Shown in pieces: positions 1-9,022 of a DNA stretch of 51,663 nt. The position numbers were made by a program, and so were the translations under genes. Below the pieces are notes generated by a model. That model worked only from the letters and a program-made list of their open reading frames with translations, had not been told where the DNA came from and did not search any database. The stretch's first letter is position 1, and the number at the start of each line of letters is the position of its first letter. This DNA comes from Bacteroidales bacterium UBA755 (GTDB lineage Bacteria > Bacteroidota > Bacteroidia > Bacteroidales > UBA932): the NCBI GenBank assembly GCA_002297815.1, contig DBKH01000064.1, forward strand, positions 1 through 51,663, in the 5' to 3' direction.

Positions 1-2747
1 CATCCATACTATTCCTTGCCGCTACTCTTACCTTGGGTGCCCAGGATGCAAGGCAAAGAACCGTAGAAACCGTTGTGGCTGACGTGCTTGCGGCAATGCC
101 GGCTAACAATTCATCGGATTTAAACGCTCAGATGGCAGATCTTGCAGCCGCAGCCCCTTCTTCGGTGGTGGAAACTGCCAAAATGCTTAAACCTGCAGGG
201 GAAGGCGTGCGGAACAATCTTTATGAATATGCCCTCACAGGTCTCGCGAATTATGCCTCGGCCAATCCTTCGTGTGTTGACAAGGTCCGCGAAGGATTCT
301 CGCAGGCCATAAAGATCACCAACGACATCAACAACAAGGCTCTCCTGTTGAACTTGCTCCGTCAGATCGCTAAACCTGCGGACGCCCCGTTGTTCAAGGA
401 ATATGTCAACGATCCTGCACTCGCCTCCACAGCCATAGGTGCTCTCGTGGATATTCCCGGTACAGAGGATTTGATTCTTGATCTCGTGAAGGAGGGTAGC
501 GCTGACAGGAAACTGTTGGCTACGGCCGCAGCGGAGAAAGGAGTCACGGCAGCAGAACCTTATATTCAGAAATGGATCATTCCGACCGTTTTGAACTCCA
601 CGATGCACGACAACGCCTACTTTTCCGCGCTTGCGGCCATCGGCTCCAAGTCATCTCTGAATATTCTTAAAGAGAACTCGACTCCGGACTATGCCGCTCT
701 GGCCGTGAGACTTGCGGATGGTTCCAAGAGCAAGGCTGTCGCTAAGGCCGCCAAGGATCTGATGACTTCAGAGGTGTCCGCCTACAAGTCCGCTGGAGCT
801 CTGGCACAGATGAAGAACGACCCTTCCAAGGCGGTGAAGGTTGTAGCCTCCGCTTTGAAGAGCGACGACATCAAGTACAGGAACTCCGTGATTGACAATG
901 CCACTTCGATTCTTGGAGCGGGGAATCTGGTTCCGCTGTTCACAAAGAACTTTGAAAAACTCTCCTCACCGGCCAAGGTTGATGTGCTCAATTGGTTCGG
1001 GAACAACAAGATCTCATCTGTGTCAGACATCGTTCTCGGTTCGTTCTCCGAGGGCGTGGACGTTGCTTCCGCTGCCATCACCGCGGCAGGGAAAATCGGT
1101 GGAGACAAGGCTGCTAAGGCTCTTGTGGAGCAGCTTGGCGGGCAGTACAATGCCGCTGCTTTCACTGCTTTGAAGTCATTTCAGGGTAACTATCAAGAAG
1201 AGCTCCTCACCGCTCTTGACGGTGCTAAGGACAGCAAGACCATTGTCCGCATTCTCGGCCTCGTGATGGCCAGAAGGATGACTGCAGCGGCTCCGAAGGT
1301 ATATTCATTGATAGATTCGGATGATGCCGAGACTTCATTGATTGCGAAATATGCGCTTGCTAACATTGTCGGAGTCCAGGACATTGACAAGGTCGGAACA
1401 TTGCTTGACAACGCTTCCGTTTCAGATGAATTAGCGTTGCAGAATGCCCTGATCGCTGCTGTGCACACTCTCGCTCCAGCAGAGCAGTATGCTAAGGTAA
1501 GCGCTCTGATGAAGAAATCTAAGAACTCCACAGCTTACTATCCTGTCCTTGCCGCCACCGGCACTGACGAGGCTGTGAACGATCTGGCCGCTGCTTACGA
1601 GGCCGGTGATAAATCCGCTTTTGCTTCCTTGTTGAAGATTGACAATTTCAAGGTGGCTTCGGTTCTTGTCAAGATCGCTGGCTCGGACGCAAGTCTTGCC
1701 GACGTGGCTGTGAAGAGATATTCTTCACTTGTCTCACAGTACGAGACCAACCTTGACAAGAAACGTATTGATTTCGCCAAGGCTCTGGATCTTGCGCAGA
1801 CTCCGGCAGTGAAGAAGTCCATCCTTAAGTCTTTGGCTTCCGTGCCGACCATGAAGGCGTTCCTGCTTGCTGGTAAGTATTTGGATGACAATGATAAAGG
1901 TGTTAGACATTCGGCAGCCGAATGTGTCAGGACAATCGCTTCCAAGACCAAGGAGGAGATCAACTATGCTGATTTGAAAACCAACCTTGACAAGGCGGTC
2001 GTGATCTTCAAGGCCGCAGGTGGCGCTGATGACGGTTACGCTGTCGATGAGATAAGCAAGATTCTCAGCGAGGCCGAGCCTTCTCCGATCTCGCAGTTGA
2101 CTGAAGAAGAGAAAAAGCAGGGATTCGAAATGCTGTTCGATGGCACGAATCTGGACAAGTGGCAGGGTGACATGGAAGGTTATACTCCAGTCAACGGAAC
2201 GATCTATGTGTCAGCTAACTACGGCAGCACCGGCAACCTCTACACAAAGAAGGAGTACCGCAACTTCGTCTATCGTTTCGAGTTCTGCTTCCTGCGTGAG
2301 GGCGTGAACAATGGTGTGGGTGTCAGGACACCGATGGGTGTTGACGCGGCCTATGACGGAATGTGCGAGGTTCAGATTCTTGACCACGATGCACCTATGT
2401 ACGCCAAACTTCGTGAATATCAGGTTCACGGGTCTGTTTATGGCGTGATTCCGGCCAAGAGGATCGTTCATAAGCCTCTTGGGGAGTGGAGCACCGAGGA
2501 GATCCGTGTCGAGGGAGACAACATCAAAGTTACTGTAAATGGAGAGGTTATTCTTGAAGGCAACATCCGCAAGGCATGCAAGGGTCACAATGTGGCTCCT
2601 GACGGAGGCAAGAAGAATCCTTACACCGTTGATCACAAGAACCATCCAGGAATGTTCAACAAGAAAGGTTACATCTCATTCTGTGGCCACGGTGAGGGAC
2701 TGAAGATCCGTAACGTCCGCATCCTGGATCTCGGTGACAAGAAATAG
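1..2747 (+). CDS. Exported HEAT-repeat protein with C-terminal DUF1080 domain (5' partial)
   Basis: The reading frame is already open at base 3 and reads SILFLAATLTLGAQDA, the end of a signal peptide, so the true start lies outside the window. About 690 residues of Ala/Lys-rich alpha-helical repeats follow (HEAT/armadillo-like; degenerate 30-40 residue units ending in short hydrophobic helices). From about codon 698 after base 33 (FEMLFDGTNLDKWQ) to the end is a DUF1080 / 3-keto-disaccharide hydrolase type jelly-roll domain (GVGVRTP, VQILDHD, NVRILDLG). This domain family is known for binding or cleaving sugars, often 3-keto-glycosides, in the periplasm or at the surface. HEAT plus DUF1080 is a known architecture; the substrate cannot be read from sequence. 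The gene ends at a strong bidirectional terminator shared with the convergent downstream gene. Confidence 0.85.
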   Translation, partial: SILFLAATLTLGAQDARQRTVETVVADVLAAMPANNSSDLNAQMADLAAAAPSSVVETAKMLKPAGEGVRNNLYEYALTGLANYASANPSCVDKVREGFSQAIKITNDINNKALLLNLLRQIAKPADAPLFKEYVNDPALASTAIGALVDIPGTEDLILDLVKEGSADRKLLATAAAEKGVTAAEPYIQKWIIPTVLNSTMHDNAYFSALAAIGSKSSLNILKENSTPDYAALAVRLADGSKSKAVAKAAKDLMTSEVSAYKSAGALAQMKNDPSKAVKVVASALKSDDIKYRNSVIDNATSILGAGNLVPLFTKNFEKLSSPAKVDVLNWFGNNKISSVSDIVLGSFSEGVDVASAAITAAGKIGGDKAAKALVEQLGGQYNAAAFTALKSFQGNYQEELLTALDGAKDSKTIVRILGLVMARRMTAAAPKVYSLIDSDDAETSLIAKYALANIVGVQDIDKVGTLLDNASVSDELALQNALIAAVHTLAPAEQYAKVSALMKKSKNSTAYYPVLAATGTDEAVNDLAAAYEAGDKSAFASLLKIDNFKVASVLVKIAGSDASLADVAVKRYSSLVSQYETNLDKKRIDFAKALDLAQTPAVKKSILKSLASVPTMKAFLLAGKYLDDNDKGVRHSAAECVRTIASKTKEEINYADLKTNLDKAVVIFKAAGGADDGYAVDEISKILSEAEPSPISQLTEEEKKQGFEMLFDGTNLDKWQGDMEGYTPVNGTIYVSANYGSTGNLYTKKEYRNFVYRFEFCFLREGVNNGVGVRTPMGVDAAYDGMCEVQILDHDAPMYAKLREYQVHGSVYGVIPAKRIVHKPLGEWSTEEIRVEGDNIKVTVNGEVILEGNIRKACKGHNVAPDGGKKNPYTVDHKNHPGMFNKKGYISFCGHGEGLKIRNVRILDLGDKK

Positions 2748-2753
2748 TGTTCC

Positions 2754-2816
2754 GGTCGCTGAGCCAATCGAAATACCGAATTGCCAGAGATTGGTCGCTC
2801 ACTTGTCGAAGCGCCC
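2754..2816. repeat. Two degenerate copies of the GAGCCTGTCGA palindromic element
   Basis: Right after the stop codon, GGTCGCTGAGCCAATCGAAA and, 37 bp on, TTGGTCGCTCACTTGTCGAA resemble the 25-bp palindrome found intact elsewhere in the window. Arms and core are mutated, so these look like old copies in an intergenic site. Confidence 0.5.
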
Positions 2817-2850
2817 GGAGTGAGGATAACCTAGAATTATCACATATAGA

Positions 2851-2918
2851 AAGAACAGGAAGCCTCTAACCTGAATTTTGCACGTTACCAAAATTCAGAA
2901 CAGAGGCTTCCTGTTCTT
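2851..2918. terminator. Bidirectional intrinsic terminator
   Basis: The arms at 2851-2879 and 2890-2918 form a 17-bp stem, a 3-nt internal loop and a 9-bp stem around a 10-nt loop. T-rich tails lie on both sides. It sits between two convergent genes and would stop transcription from both. Confidence 0.85.
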
Positions 2919-2953
2919 TGTTAATTATTAATTTGCGATTAACGGTTTTACGT

Positions 2954-4144
2954 TCACTTGAGATCAACGGAATGGGTAAGCTTGCCGTCGGTGTCGTAGA
3001 TCTTGACGGCGATGCTTTTGGCGTTCACGGTGATCTCCATCCTTTGCCATTGGCCGTTGGTAATGACTGGGAACTTGGCGTCGGTCGAGCCAACCTCTCT
3101 GAAGGTATATTCATGGACATGACCGCTGAGCATCAGATCGACTCCGGCATCGTTGAGGAGAGGCAGAAACTTCTGGGACATATTCAGGTTGCCGTGCCAT
3201 GCGTCCTTGACCTGCGGAGGGATGTGGCTGAACACGATGCGCCTTTCTGCGTTCTTCCAGTCATTGCTTTCGACAACGCCCTTTAGCCATCTGGCCTCCT
3301 GGTCGAGGTACGGCTCAGAGCAGAGCCTTCCTTGGTTCTCGATGTCGTTGTCAACCTTGTCCTCACCGCTGTCCATCACAAGGAAGAGGAACTTGCCGTA
3401 CTTGAACGTGTAGTAAGGTCCGTGCTCAGGGAAATCAAAATATTCAGAGATTCTGAGTGCATCCTTGCCTCTGTACTCGTGGTTTCCTCTGGCCATGTAG
3501 AGAGGGGTCTCGTTCGCGAAGAGGTCACAGGCAGGCTTTAGGTAGTGCCTTACGATCTTGTCGCTGTAGGCAAGGTCGGAGGTCATGTCTCCGTTGAACA
3601 CGACAAAGTCGAATTCCTTGTTTTTCTTCTTGTCCTCGAATAGCTTACGAAGAAGGGAATCCTTTGCGTGCACATCGTTGACAACAGCGAACTTAACCTC
3701 GTTGTAATCCTCCTTAAGGGTTGTCGCCTTAGGCAGATTGACCTTGTAGGCCGGTGCACCTGAACCTTTTCCGTAGGCAATGTTGTAGTTGTTATGGTAG
3801 TCCTGCACAGCGGTCATCATCACCCTGTAGCGGTAGCTCGTGCCTGGTTTCAGTCCGTCAACCGTCACCTTGTGGATCTTGCCGATGGGCTTCAGTCCGT
3901 GGCCCCTCATGTCGTAGTACTTTGGCCTGTCGTTGTAGTAGAAATTCTCATCATTGTCCGGAGCGATCTCCACCCATGCCACCGCATCCACATCAGTAAT
4001 CCACATCACCGTGAAGCTGTCGGTCGTGACATTCTGAAGATAGGGCCCGCACACGATCTTCGCGCTGACTGGCCCGTTCTGAGCCATCGCCAAAAACGGC
4101 AGCAACGCCAGAACTACTATTAGAAGATACTTTTTAATATTCAT
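2954..4144 (-). CDS. Exported calcineurin-like metallophosphoesterase with N-terminal PAP/Fn3-like domain
   Basis: 396 residues. A signal peptide (about residues 1-21, ending AMA-Q) is followed by a purple-acid-phosphatase-type Fn3-like domain (about 25-140) and a metallophosphoesterase core. Metal-binding motifs appear in canonical order: D157-x-H159 (NDVHAKD), G185-D186 (NGDMTSD), G220-N-H-E (RGNHEY), then FSHIPP and GHVHEY near residue 345. These coordinate a di-metal centre that hydrolyses phosphomono- or diesters in the periplasm or at the surface. The specific substrate is unknown. The ATG start is directly followed by a Lys-rich hydrophobic leader. It faces the first gene across a shared terminator and is transcribed away from menG. 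Confidence 0.9.
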   Translation of the reverse strand: MNIKKYLLIVVLALLPFLAMAQNGPVSAKIVCGPYLQNVTTDSFTVMWITDVDAVAWVEIAPDNDENFYYNDRPKYYDMRGHGLKPIGKIHKVTVDGLKPGTSYRYRVMMTAVQDYHNNYNIAYGKGSGAPAYKVNLPKATTLKEDYNEVKFAVVNDVHAKDSLLRKLFEDKKKNKEFDFVVFNGDMTSDLAYSDKIVRHYLKPACDLFANETPLYMARGNHEYRGKDALRISEYFDFPEHGPYYTFKYGKFLFLVMDSGEDKVDNDIENQGRLCSEPYLDQEARWLKGVVESNDWKNAERRIVFSHIPPQVKDAWHGNLNMSQKFLPLLNDAGVDLMLSGHVHEYTFREVGSTDAKFPVITNGQWQRMEITVNAKSIAVKIYDTDGKLTHSVDLK

Positions 4145-4175
4145 AAATCTTGTTGTTTATCAGTTATGAATCAAT

Positions 4176-4970
4176 TTATTTCTCGCCCGTGTACATCCGG
4201 CAGATGCCGAGGGTGAAGGCTTTGTGGGCAACGTTGCGGAAGCCAGCGGCCTGCATCGTAGCCATGAACTCCTTCTTGCCGGGGAAGGCAGCGACGGAGG
4301 TGGGAAGGTAGGCGTAGGCGGCCTTGTCTCCGGAAACCTTTCCACCGATCTTCGGGAGGATGTGGAGGAAATAGAGGTCGTAGAACCAGCGGAGGATCTT
4401 GTTTTCGGGTCGGGACAGCTCAAGGATCACGAGACGACCACCGGGTTTGAGGACACGCAGCATCTCCTTCAGGCCTTTCGGCCTGTCCTCGAAGTTCCTG
4501 ATTCCGAACGCTATGGTGACTCTGTCGAAGGTGTTGTCGGGGAAGCGGAGGTTCTCTCCATCTCCTTCCTCGATGCTTATCATCTCGTTCAGCCCAGCCT
4601 TGCCTACTTTCTCACGCATCACGGCCAACATGCCTTCGGAGAGATCCACACCTGTGACATGGCCTCCGGTCGCTGAGCTTGTCGAAGCGTTTGTCGAAGC
4701 GTCGGTCACTTCGACAGGCTCAGTGACCGCGTAAGTTGGTCGTTGAGCCTGTCGAAACGACCGTGTCAACGCCTTGGCGATAGCAATCGAGAAATCCCCC
4801 GTCCCGCAGGCCAGATCAAGCACCTGGACAGGAGCCCTAGAGTCCACGATCTGTTTCAGGGCCTTCTTTCTCCAGATTCTGTCAATGTCAAGTGATAGTA
4901 TGTGATTCAGTGCGTCATAGTCCCCAGCGATGCTGTCGAACATATTCCTGACTTTTGATTTTGTCGGCAT
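4176..4970 (-). CDS. menG: Demethylmenaquinone methyltransferase (UbiE/MenG) with in-frame palindrome insertions
   Basis: 264 residues; family members are usually about 240. The class I SAM-methyltransferase motif VLDLACGTGDFS (about residues 50-61), the UbiE-type N-terminus (VRNMFDSIAGDYDALN) and the FGIRNF and LVILELSRP motifs identify it. It performs the last methylation of menaquinone, the main respiratory quinone of Bacteroidales. Between motif I and the acidic-loop strand (GVDLSEGM) lie about 34 extra residues, approximately 70-103, encoded by three tandem copies of the 25-bp palindrome read in three different frames: FRQAQRP, VTEPVEVT and STSSAT. The insertion sits in a surface loop and keeps the frame. 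The gene follows menA with 4 bp between them, so the two form an operon. Confidence 0.93.
   Translation of the reverse strand: MPTKSKVRNMFDSIAGDYDALNHILSLDIDRIWRKKALKQIVDSRAPVQVLDLACGTGDFSIAIAKALTRSFRQAQRPTYAVTEPVEVTDASTNASTSSATGGHVTGVDLSEGMLAVMREKVGKAGLNEMISIEEGDGENLRFPDNTFDRVTIAFGIRNFEDRPKGLKEMLRVLKPGGRLVILELSRPENKILRWFYDLYFLHILPKIGGKVSGDKAAYAYLPTSVAAFPGKKEFMATMQAAGFRNVAHKAFTLGICRMYTGEK
4668..4762. repeat. Three palindromic elements inside menG
   Basis: Copies lie at about 4668-4689 (GGTCGCT arm, right arm decayed), 4704-4728 (arms GGTCACT / AGTGACC, perfect) and 4738-4762 (arms GGTCGTT / AACGACC, perfect). The cores are GAGCCTGTCGA or its complement, with GAGCTTGTCGA in the first. The arms differ between copies but are complementary within each intact copy. 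All are translated in frame within menG. Confidence 0.9.
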
Positions 4971-4974
4971 ATTC

Positions 4975-5874
4975 TTAGAAAATTAGAAATCCCGCTCCGG
5001 TGAGGATGGAGAGGATGAAAGTTGAAATTACAAGAAGCGGCAGCATAGGGTCTAGAGCTCGTTCGCTTCGGGTCCATGTACCGTGCAAGTGCTTGACGTA
5101 CAGCGGTAGAGTGATTACGAACATGAAGTGACCCAAAGCGAAATTATAGGCAGTGCAGAAAGTGAGCAGCAGCGTCCAGCCTAGAACAATCAGAATGGTC
5201 TGGTATATTCTTGCACCTTTTATTCCGAGTTTGATAGCCACGGTCACACGATTCACCGCATCCGTCTTCATGTCTCTTATGTTGTTGACATTCAGCACAC
5301 CGATACTGAAGCAGCCGATGGCCGAAGCAGGAAGCAGCATGATCAGCGAGGGCAGTTCCCTTGCTGCGACATAGTACCCGCCAAGCACTGACACGAGGCC
5401 GAAGAATATGAACACGAACACATCCCCAAGCCCTCTGTATCCATAAGGATTCTTCCCCAATGTGTACTTCATTGCACCAACAATCGCTGCTGCGCCAAGC
5501 ACCTCCAGACAGATTGACTCTGTTTTGAATATGTCCCCGAATGAAACCTGAATCATCGCTAGACCGGAAACAATGCAAAGGCCAACGAATATTCCGATGA
5601 GTATTTTGATGTCCTTCACGGACATCTCTCCGCTTCCCAGAGCATACTGAGGGCCTTGACGTTCGTCTGTGTCGGTTCCATTCAAGGCATCGCCAAGTTC
5701 ATTGGAAAGGTTCGAGAGAATTTGGAGGCAGACCGTAGTAAGGAACACTAGCACTGCTGTCCATGGGCTGACTCTAAATTTGCTAGCGGCAAGGCATACG
5801 CCAAGTGCCACCCCAGCCAAAGACAACGGCAGCGTTCTTAACCTCATGGATTTTATGCAGGCTTTCAGTGTCAC
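4975..5874 (-). CDS. menA: 1,4-dihydroxy-2-naphthoate polyprenyltransferase
   Basis: 299 residues and eight to nine hydrophobic segments, typical of UbiA-superfamily membrane prenyltransferases. The two Mg-diphosphate motifs are visible: NLSNELGDALNGTDTDE (about 55-71) and NNIRDMKTD (about 197-205). It attaches the polyprenyl chain to DHNA in the inner membrane, giving the substrate for MenG, encoded directly downstream. The start shown is GTG at 5874. An in-frame ATG at 5847, just before RLRTLPLSLAG, is an equally plausible start because the family's homology begins there. Confidence 0.93.
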   Translation of the reverse strand: MTLKACIKSMRLRTLPLSLAGVALGVCLAASKFRVSPWTAVLVFLTTVCLQILSNLSNELGDALNGTDTDERQGPQYALGSGEMSVKDIKILIGIFVGLCIVSGLAMIQVSFGDIFKTESICLEVLGAAAIVGAMKYTLGKNPYGYRGLGDVFVFIFFGLVSVLGGYYVAARELPSLIMLLPASAIGCFSIGVLNVNNIRDMKTDAVNRVTVAIKLGIKGARIYQTILIVLGWTLLLTFCTAYNFALGHFMFVITLPLYVKHLHGTWTRSERALDPMLPLLVISTFILSILTGAGFLIF

Positions 5875-5901
5875 GTTTAATAATTATTTGATATTGTTAA
5901 A

Positions 5902-5909
5902 CAAAGATA
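5902..5909 (-). promoter_or_regulatory. Candidate -7 element of the menA-menG promoter
   Basis: Read on the minus strand this is TATCTTTG, matching the Bacteroidota -7 consensus TAnnTTTG, 27 bp upstream of the GTG start. A T-rich but poor -33 element lies further upstream. Confidence 0.5.
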
Positions 5910-6017
5910 CTCATATTATCGAAAATATTCATAACTTTACAATTCTTGATTGGGGTAGCTCATCTTGTTTGAGCCGCCACTTTGAGGGAAAGAATAGAAT
6001 TTTAATATTTAAAGAAT

Positions 6018-7085
6018 ATGAAACGTAATTTGTTGATTTTTACAGCTGTGGCTGCCTTTGCTGCAGTTGCGTGCGGTCCTAAAGTTTCAGACAAGACCGC
6101 TTTTGAGGGTACTTTTGAGGCCAATGCTCCTCAGGAGGTGAACATCAAGATCAAGGAACTGGGGATTGACACCACGGTTACTGTGACTGACGGCAAGTTT
6201 GCGGTTGAGCTTCCTGTATGCAAGACATCCACGGCCAGATTTACAGGAGGAGACTTCAAGTCAGAGTTCATCTCTGACGGTACTCCACTGATTGTCACCG
6301 TGAAGGCTGATGGGACGTTGAAAATTGTCTCGAAGACCCCGGCTGTTTCCCTTCAGGAGAAGAAAAACGCATTTGAGGCCACTCTCGGTGAGGCTAGAAC
6401 CAAGGCACAGGCCCGTCTAGACTCTCTCGGAGAGGCAGGTGACGAGGCTGTTCGCACGAAAATCTACAAAGACTACGATGCTGCCACCACTGATTGTAAC
6501 AGGCGGCTGTTTGAGGAGAACAAAGATAATTGTCTTGGAGCAATGGCTTTGAACATGCTACAGTACAATCTAGATTTGGCTCAGGTGGACTCGATGCTGA
6601 ACCTGCTTGATCCATCCCTTGCAGAGACTCAAACTGTCTCCATGTTGAGGAAGGCGGTTGATGCCAAGAAGAACACCGCTGAAGGCAAGATGTTCACCGA
6701 TTTCGATATTGATGGCGTGAAGCTTTCTGACTATGTAGGCAAGGGCAAGTACGTCCTCGTTGACTTCTGGGCATCATGGTGCGGCCCTTGCAAGAGGGAG
6801 ATTCCTAACATCAAGAAGGTCTATGACAAGTACGCTGGCAATGATTTCGATGTTCTTAGCGTAGCTGTTTGGGATCAGCCTCAGGCTTCCATTGACACTG
6901 CCAAGGCCTACGGTGTGAACTGGAATGAGATTATCAATGCCCAGACCATTCCTACCTCGATCTACGGCATTCAAGGCATTCCTCACATCATTCTCTTCGG
7001 TCCTGACGGAACTATCCTTAAGAGAGACCTTCGTGGAGAGGGCATTGAGGAAGAGGTCGCCAAGTACGTGACAGCCAAGAAGTAA
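6018..7085 (+). CDS. TlpA-like thioredoxin-fold lipoprotein with DUF4369-type N-terminal domain
   Basis: 355 residues. A lipoprotein signal ends AAVAC with C19 as the lipidated cysteine. Residues about 25-110 form a beta-rich DUF4369-like domain, followed by a helical linker and a C-terminal AhpC/TSA-thioredoxin domain. The active site is W254-C-G-P-C258, followed by a cis-Pro motif (GIQGIPHI). Such Bacteroidota lipoproteins act as periplasmic thiol-disulfide oxidoreductases, usually reductive; the partner is unknown. The ATG start directly precedes the KR-rich leader. It stands alone, 51 bp before uvrC, and may be co-transcribed with it. Confidence 0.88.
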   Translation: MKRNLLIFTAVAAFAAVACGPKVSDKTAFEGTFEANAPQEVNIKIKELGIDTTVTVTDGKFAVELPVCKTSTARFTGGDFKSEFISDGTPLIVTVKADGTLKIVSKTPAVSLQEKKNAFEATLGEARTKAQARLDSLGEAGDEAVRTKIYKDYDAATTDCNRRLFEENKDNCLGAMALNMLQYNLDLAQVDSMLNLLDPSLAETQTVSMLRKAVDAKKNTAEGKMFTDFDIDGVKLSDYVGKGKYVLVDFWASWCGPCKREIPNIKKVYDKYAGNDFDVLSVAVWDQPQASIDTAKAYGVNWNEIINAQTIPTSIYGIQGIPHIILFGPDGTILKRDLRGEGIEEEVAKYVTAKK

Positions 7086-7136
7086 GATGGCGCTTCGGAA
7101 CGTTCGATGGTCTCTTAACCTCTTATATTCAGCGCT

Positions 7137-8945
7137 TTGAGCGAAAAGAACCTTTCTGTCAGGGAGAAAATCGCCCTATTTCCACATTCCCCGGGGGTCT
7201 ATCGTTACTACGATGCCTCGGGGAAGGTGATTTATGTGGGTAAGGCCAAGGATCTGCACAAGAGAGTGGCGCAGTATTTCGTGCCACCGGAGAGACTGAA
7301 CGTGAAGACCAGGATTCTGGTCTCGAAGATCGCTGACGCGCAGTTCTCGGTCGTGGACTCGGAGGCCGATGCTCTGTTGCTGGAGAACAACCTCATCAAG
7401 CAGTACAAGCCTCACTACAACATCCTGCTGAAGGATTCAAAGACATATCCTTGGATTGTCGTTACCAACGACGAGTTCCCAAAGGTCTTTCTTACTAGGC
7501 GCGTGGACCGGAAGAGCGGTACCTATTTCGGGCCTTACAGCTCGGTATCACATGCGAATTATCTGCTAGAGTTCTTCCGGAAGAACTATCCGCTTCGCTC
7601 CTGCAACCTGAAAATCACCGGTGACGCCATCCTCCGGGGCAAGTTCCGACCGTGTCTGGATTTCCACATCGGCAAGTGTAAAGGCTGCTGCGTGGGTGCT
7701 GTCAGCAAGGAGGAATATTCATCCTACATAACCGAGATCACTCGTCTGCTCAAAGGCGGGGTGAATGAGATAATTCGTGAATATGAAGCCGAGATGAAGC
7801 GTGCGGCCTCAGAGCTCCGCTTCGAGGAGGCGCAGGTCTGCAAGTACAGGATCGAGTCGCTGAAGAAGCACTACTCGCATTCTATAATTTCCTCTGCCGC
7901 TGACACCTCCTGCGATGTGTTTTCGTTGGTGTTCGACGGACAGGAGGCTTTCGGGAACTTTCTCCGGGTGCGTGGCGGTTCTGTTATCCAGTCCCTGAAT
8001 CTGGGCTTCAAGATGAACATCGAGGAGGAACAGGCGTCGGTTCTCAGCACGTTCATTGCTGAAATTGAGTCAAAGTTCGGAGCATTGGCAAAAGAAGTCA
8101 TTGTTCCATTCAAGCCGGATGTTGAGATTGCCGGCATCGAGTTCCGCATCCCTGCCCGTGGCGACAAGCTCTCTCTCCTCGAACTGAGCGTCAAGAATGC
8201 CAAGGAATATCTTTTCAACTCCATCAAACAGAGGGAGCACACCGATCCCGATGAATATCGTCGCATGGTTCTAGAGGATCTACGCAAGGCCTTGGGAATG
8301 AAGAACCTTCCTACCCACATCGAGTGTTTTGACAACTCCAACATCCAAGGGACCAACCCTGTGGCTTCCTGTGTCGTTTTCCGTGATGGAGTGCCGTCCA
8401 AGAAAGATTACCGCAAATTCAAGATCAAGACGGTGATCGGAGCCAACGACTTCGCTTCGATGAAGGAGGTCGTCAACCGCCGCTACTCCATGATGCTGGA
8501 GGAGGCTCCGGACGATCTTCCGCAACTGGTTGTGATTGATGGAGGAGAAGGTCAGCTAGAGTTCGCCCGTCAGGCTCTTGCTGAGTTGGGTTTGATGGAC
8601 AAGTTGATGGTCATCGGCCTTGCAAAACGCATGGAGCTAGTGATCAGGGTGAACGACCCTTATCCGCTGTTCCTTGACCGTAACTCTCAGGCCCTTAAAG
8701 TCTTGATGCACATCCGCGACGAGGCCCACCGCTTCGGAATCACCTTCCATCGCAGCCTCAGAAGCAAAGCCCAGATCCAGAGTGCTTTAAGGGAAATCAA
8801 AGGAGTCGGTGAACAGACCGAGAAACGTCTTCTCATGCATTACGGCTCCGTTGCCCGCATAGCTGCTGCCCCCTTGGAAGACCTCTCCAAACTTGTCTCC
8901 CCGACCCTCGCTGCTGAGATCCTCAAGGCTCTGAATGACAACTGA
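7137..8945 (+). CDS. uvrC: UvrABC excision nuclease subunit C
   Basis: 602 residues, full length. Domains in order: N-terminal GIY-YIG nuclease (SPGVYRYYD...VIYVGKA, about 18-90), a Cys-containing segment (CLDFHIGKCKGCC, about 180-192), a UVR motif (about 205-240), an RNase H-like 5' nuclease domain (ECFDNSNIQGT and VIDGGEGQL, about 385-470) and C-terminal tandem helix-hairpin-helix (IKGVGEQTEKRLL). It makes both incisions in nucleotide excision repair. The start is TTG at 7137: the frame has a stop at 7116 and no ATG between that stop and the conserved N-terminus. Confidence 0.97.
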   Translation: MSEKNLSVREKIALFPHSPGVYRYYDASGKVIYVGKAKDLHKRVAQYFVPPERLNVKTRILVSKIADAQFSVVDSEADALLLENNLIKQYKPHYNILLKDSKTYPWIVVTNDEFPKVFLTRRVDRKSGTYFGPYSSVSHANYLLEFFRKNYPLRSCNLKITGDAILRGKFRPCLDFHIGKCKGCCVGAVSKEEYSSYITEITRLLKGGVNEIIREYEAEMKRAASELRFEEAQVCKYRIESLKKHYSHSIISSAADTSCDVFSLVFDGQEAFGNFLRVRGGSVIQSLNLGFKMNIEEEQASVLSTFIAEIESKFGALAKEVIVPFKPDVEIAGIEFRIPARGDKLSLLELSVKNAKEYLFNSIKQREHTDPDEYRRMVLEDLRKALGMKNLPTHIECFDNSNIQGTNPVASCVVFRDGVPSKKDYRKFKIKTVIGANDFASMKEVVNRRYSMMLEEAPDDLPQLVVIDGGEGQLEFARQALAELGLMDKLMVIGLAKRMELVIRVNDPYPLFLDRNSQALKVLMHIRDEAHRFGITFHRSLRSKAQIQSALREIKGVGEQTEKRLLMHYGSVARIAAAPLEDLSKLVSPTLAAEILKALNDN

Positions 8946-9022
8946 TGACATATTCAAGAAGTTTTGAGACCCTTTCTCCGAAGACATCCTCTGCGAACAG
9001 CTTCCAAGTTTCCGCTCGCTCC

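Noticed and set aside
7871..8401. 176-codon minus-strand ORF
   Set aside because: Shadow of uvrC.
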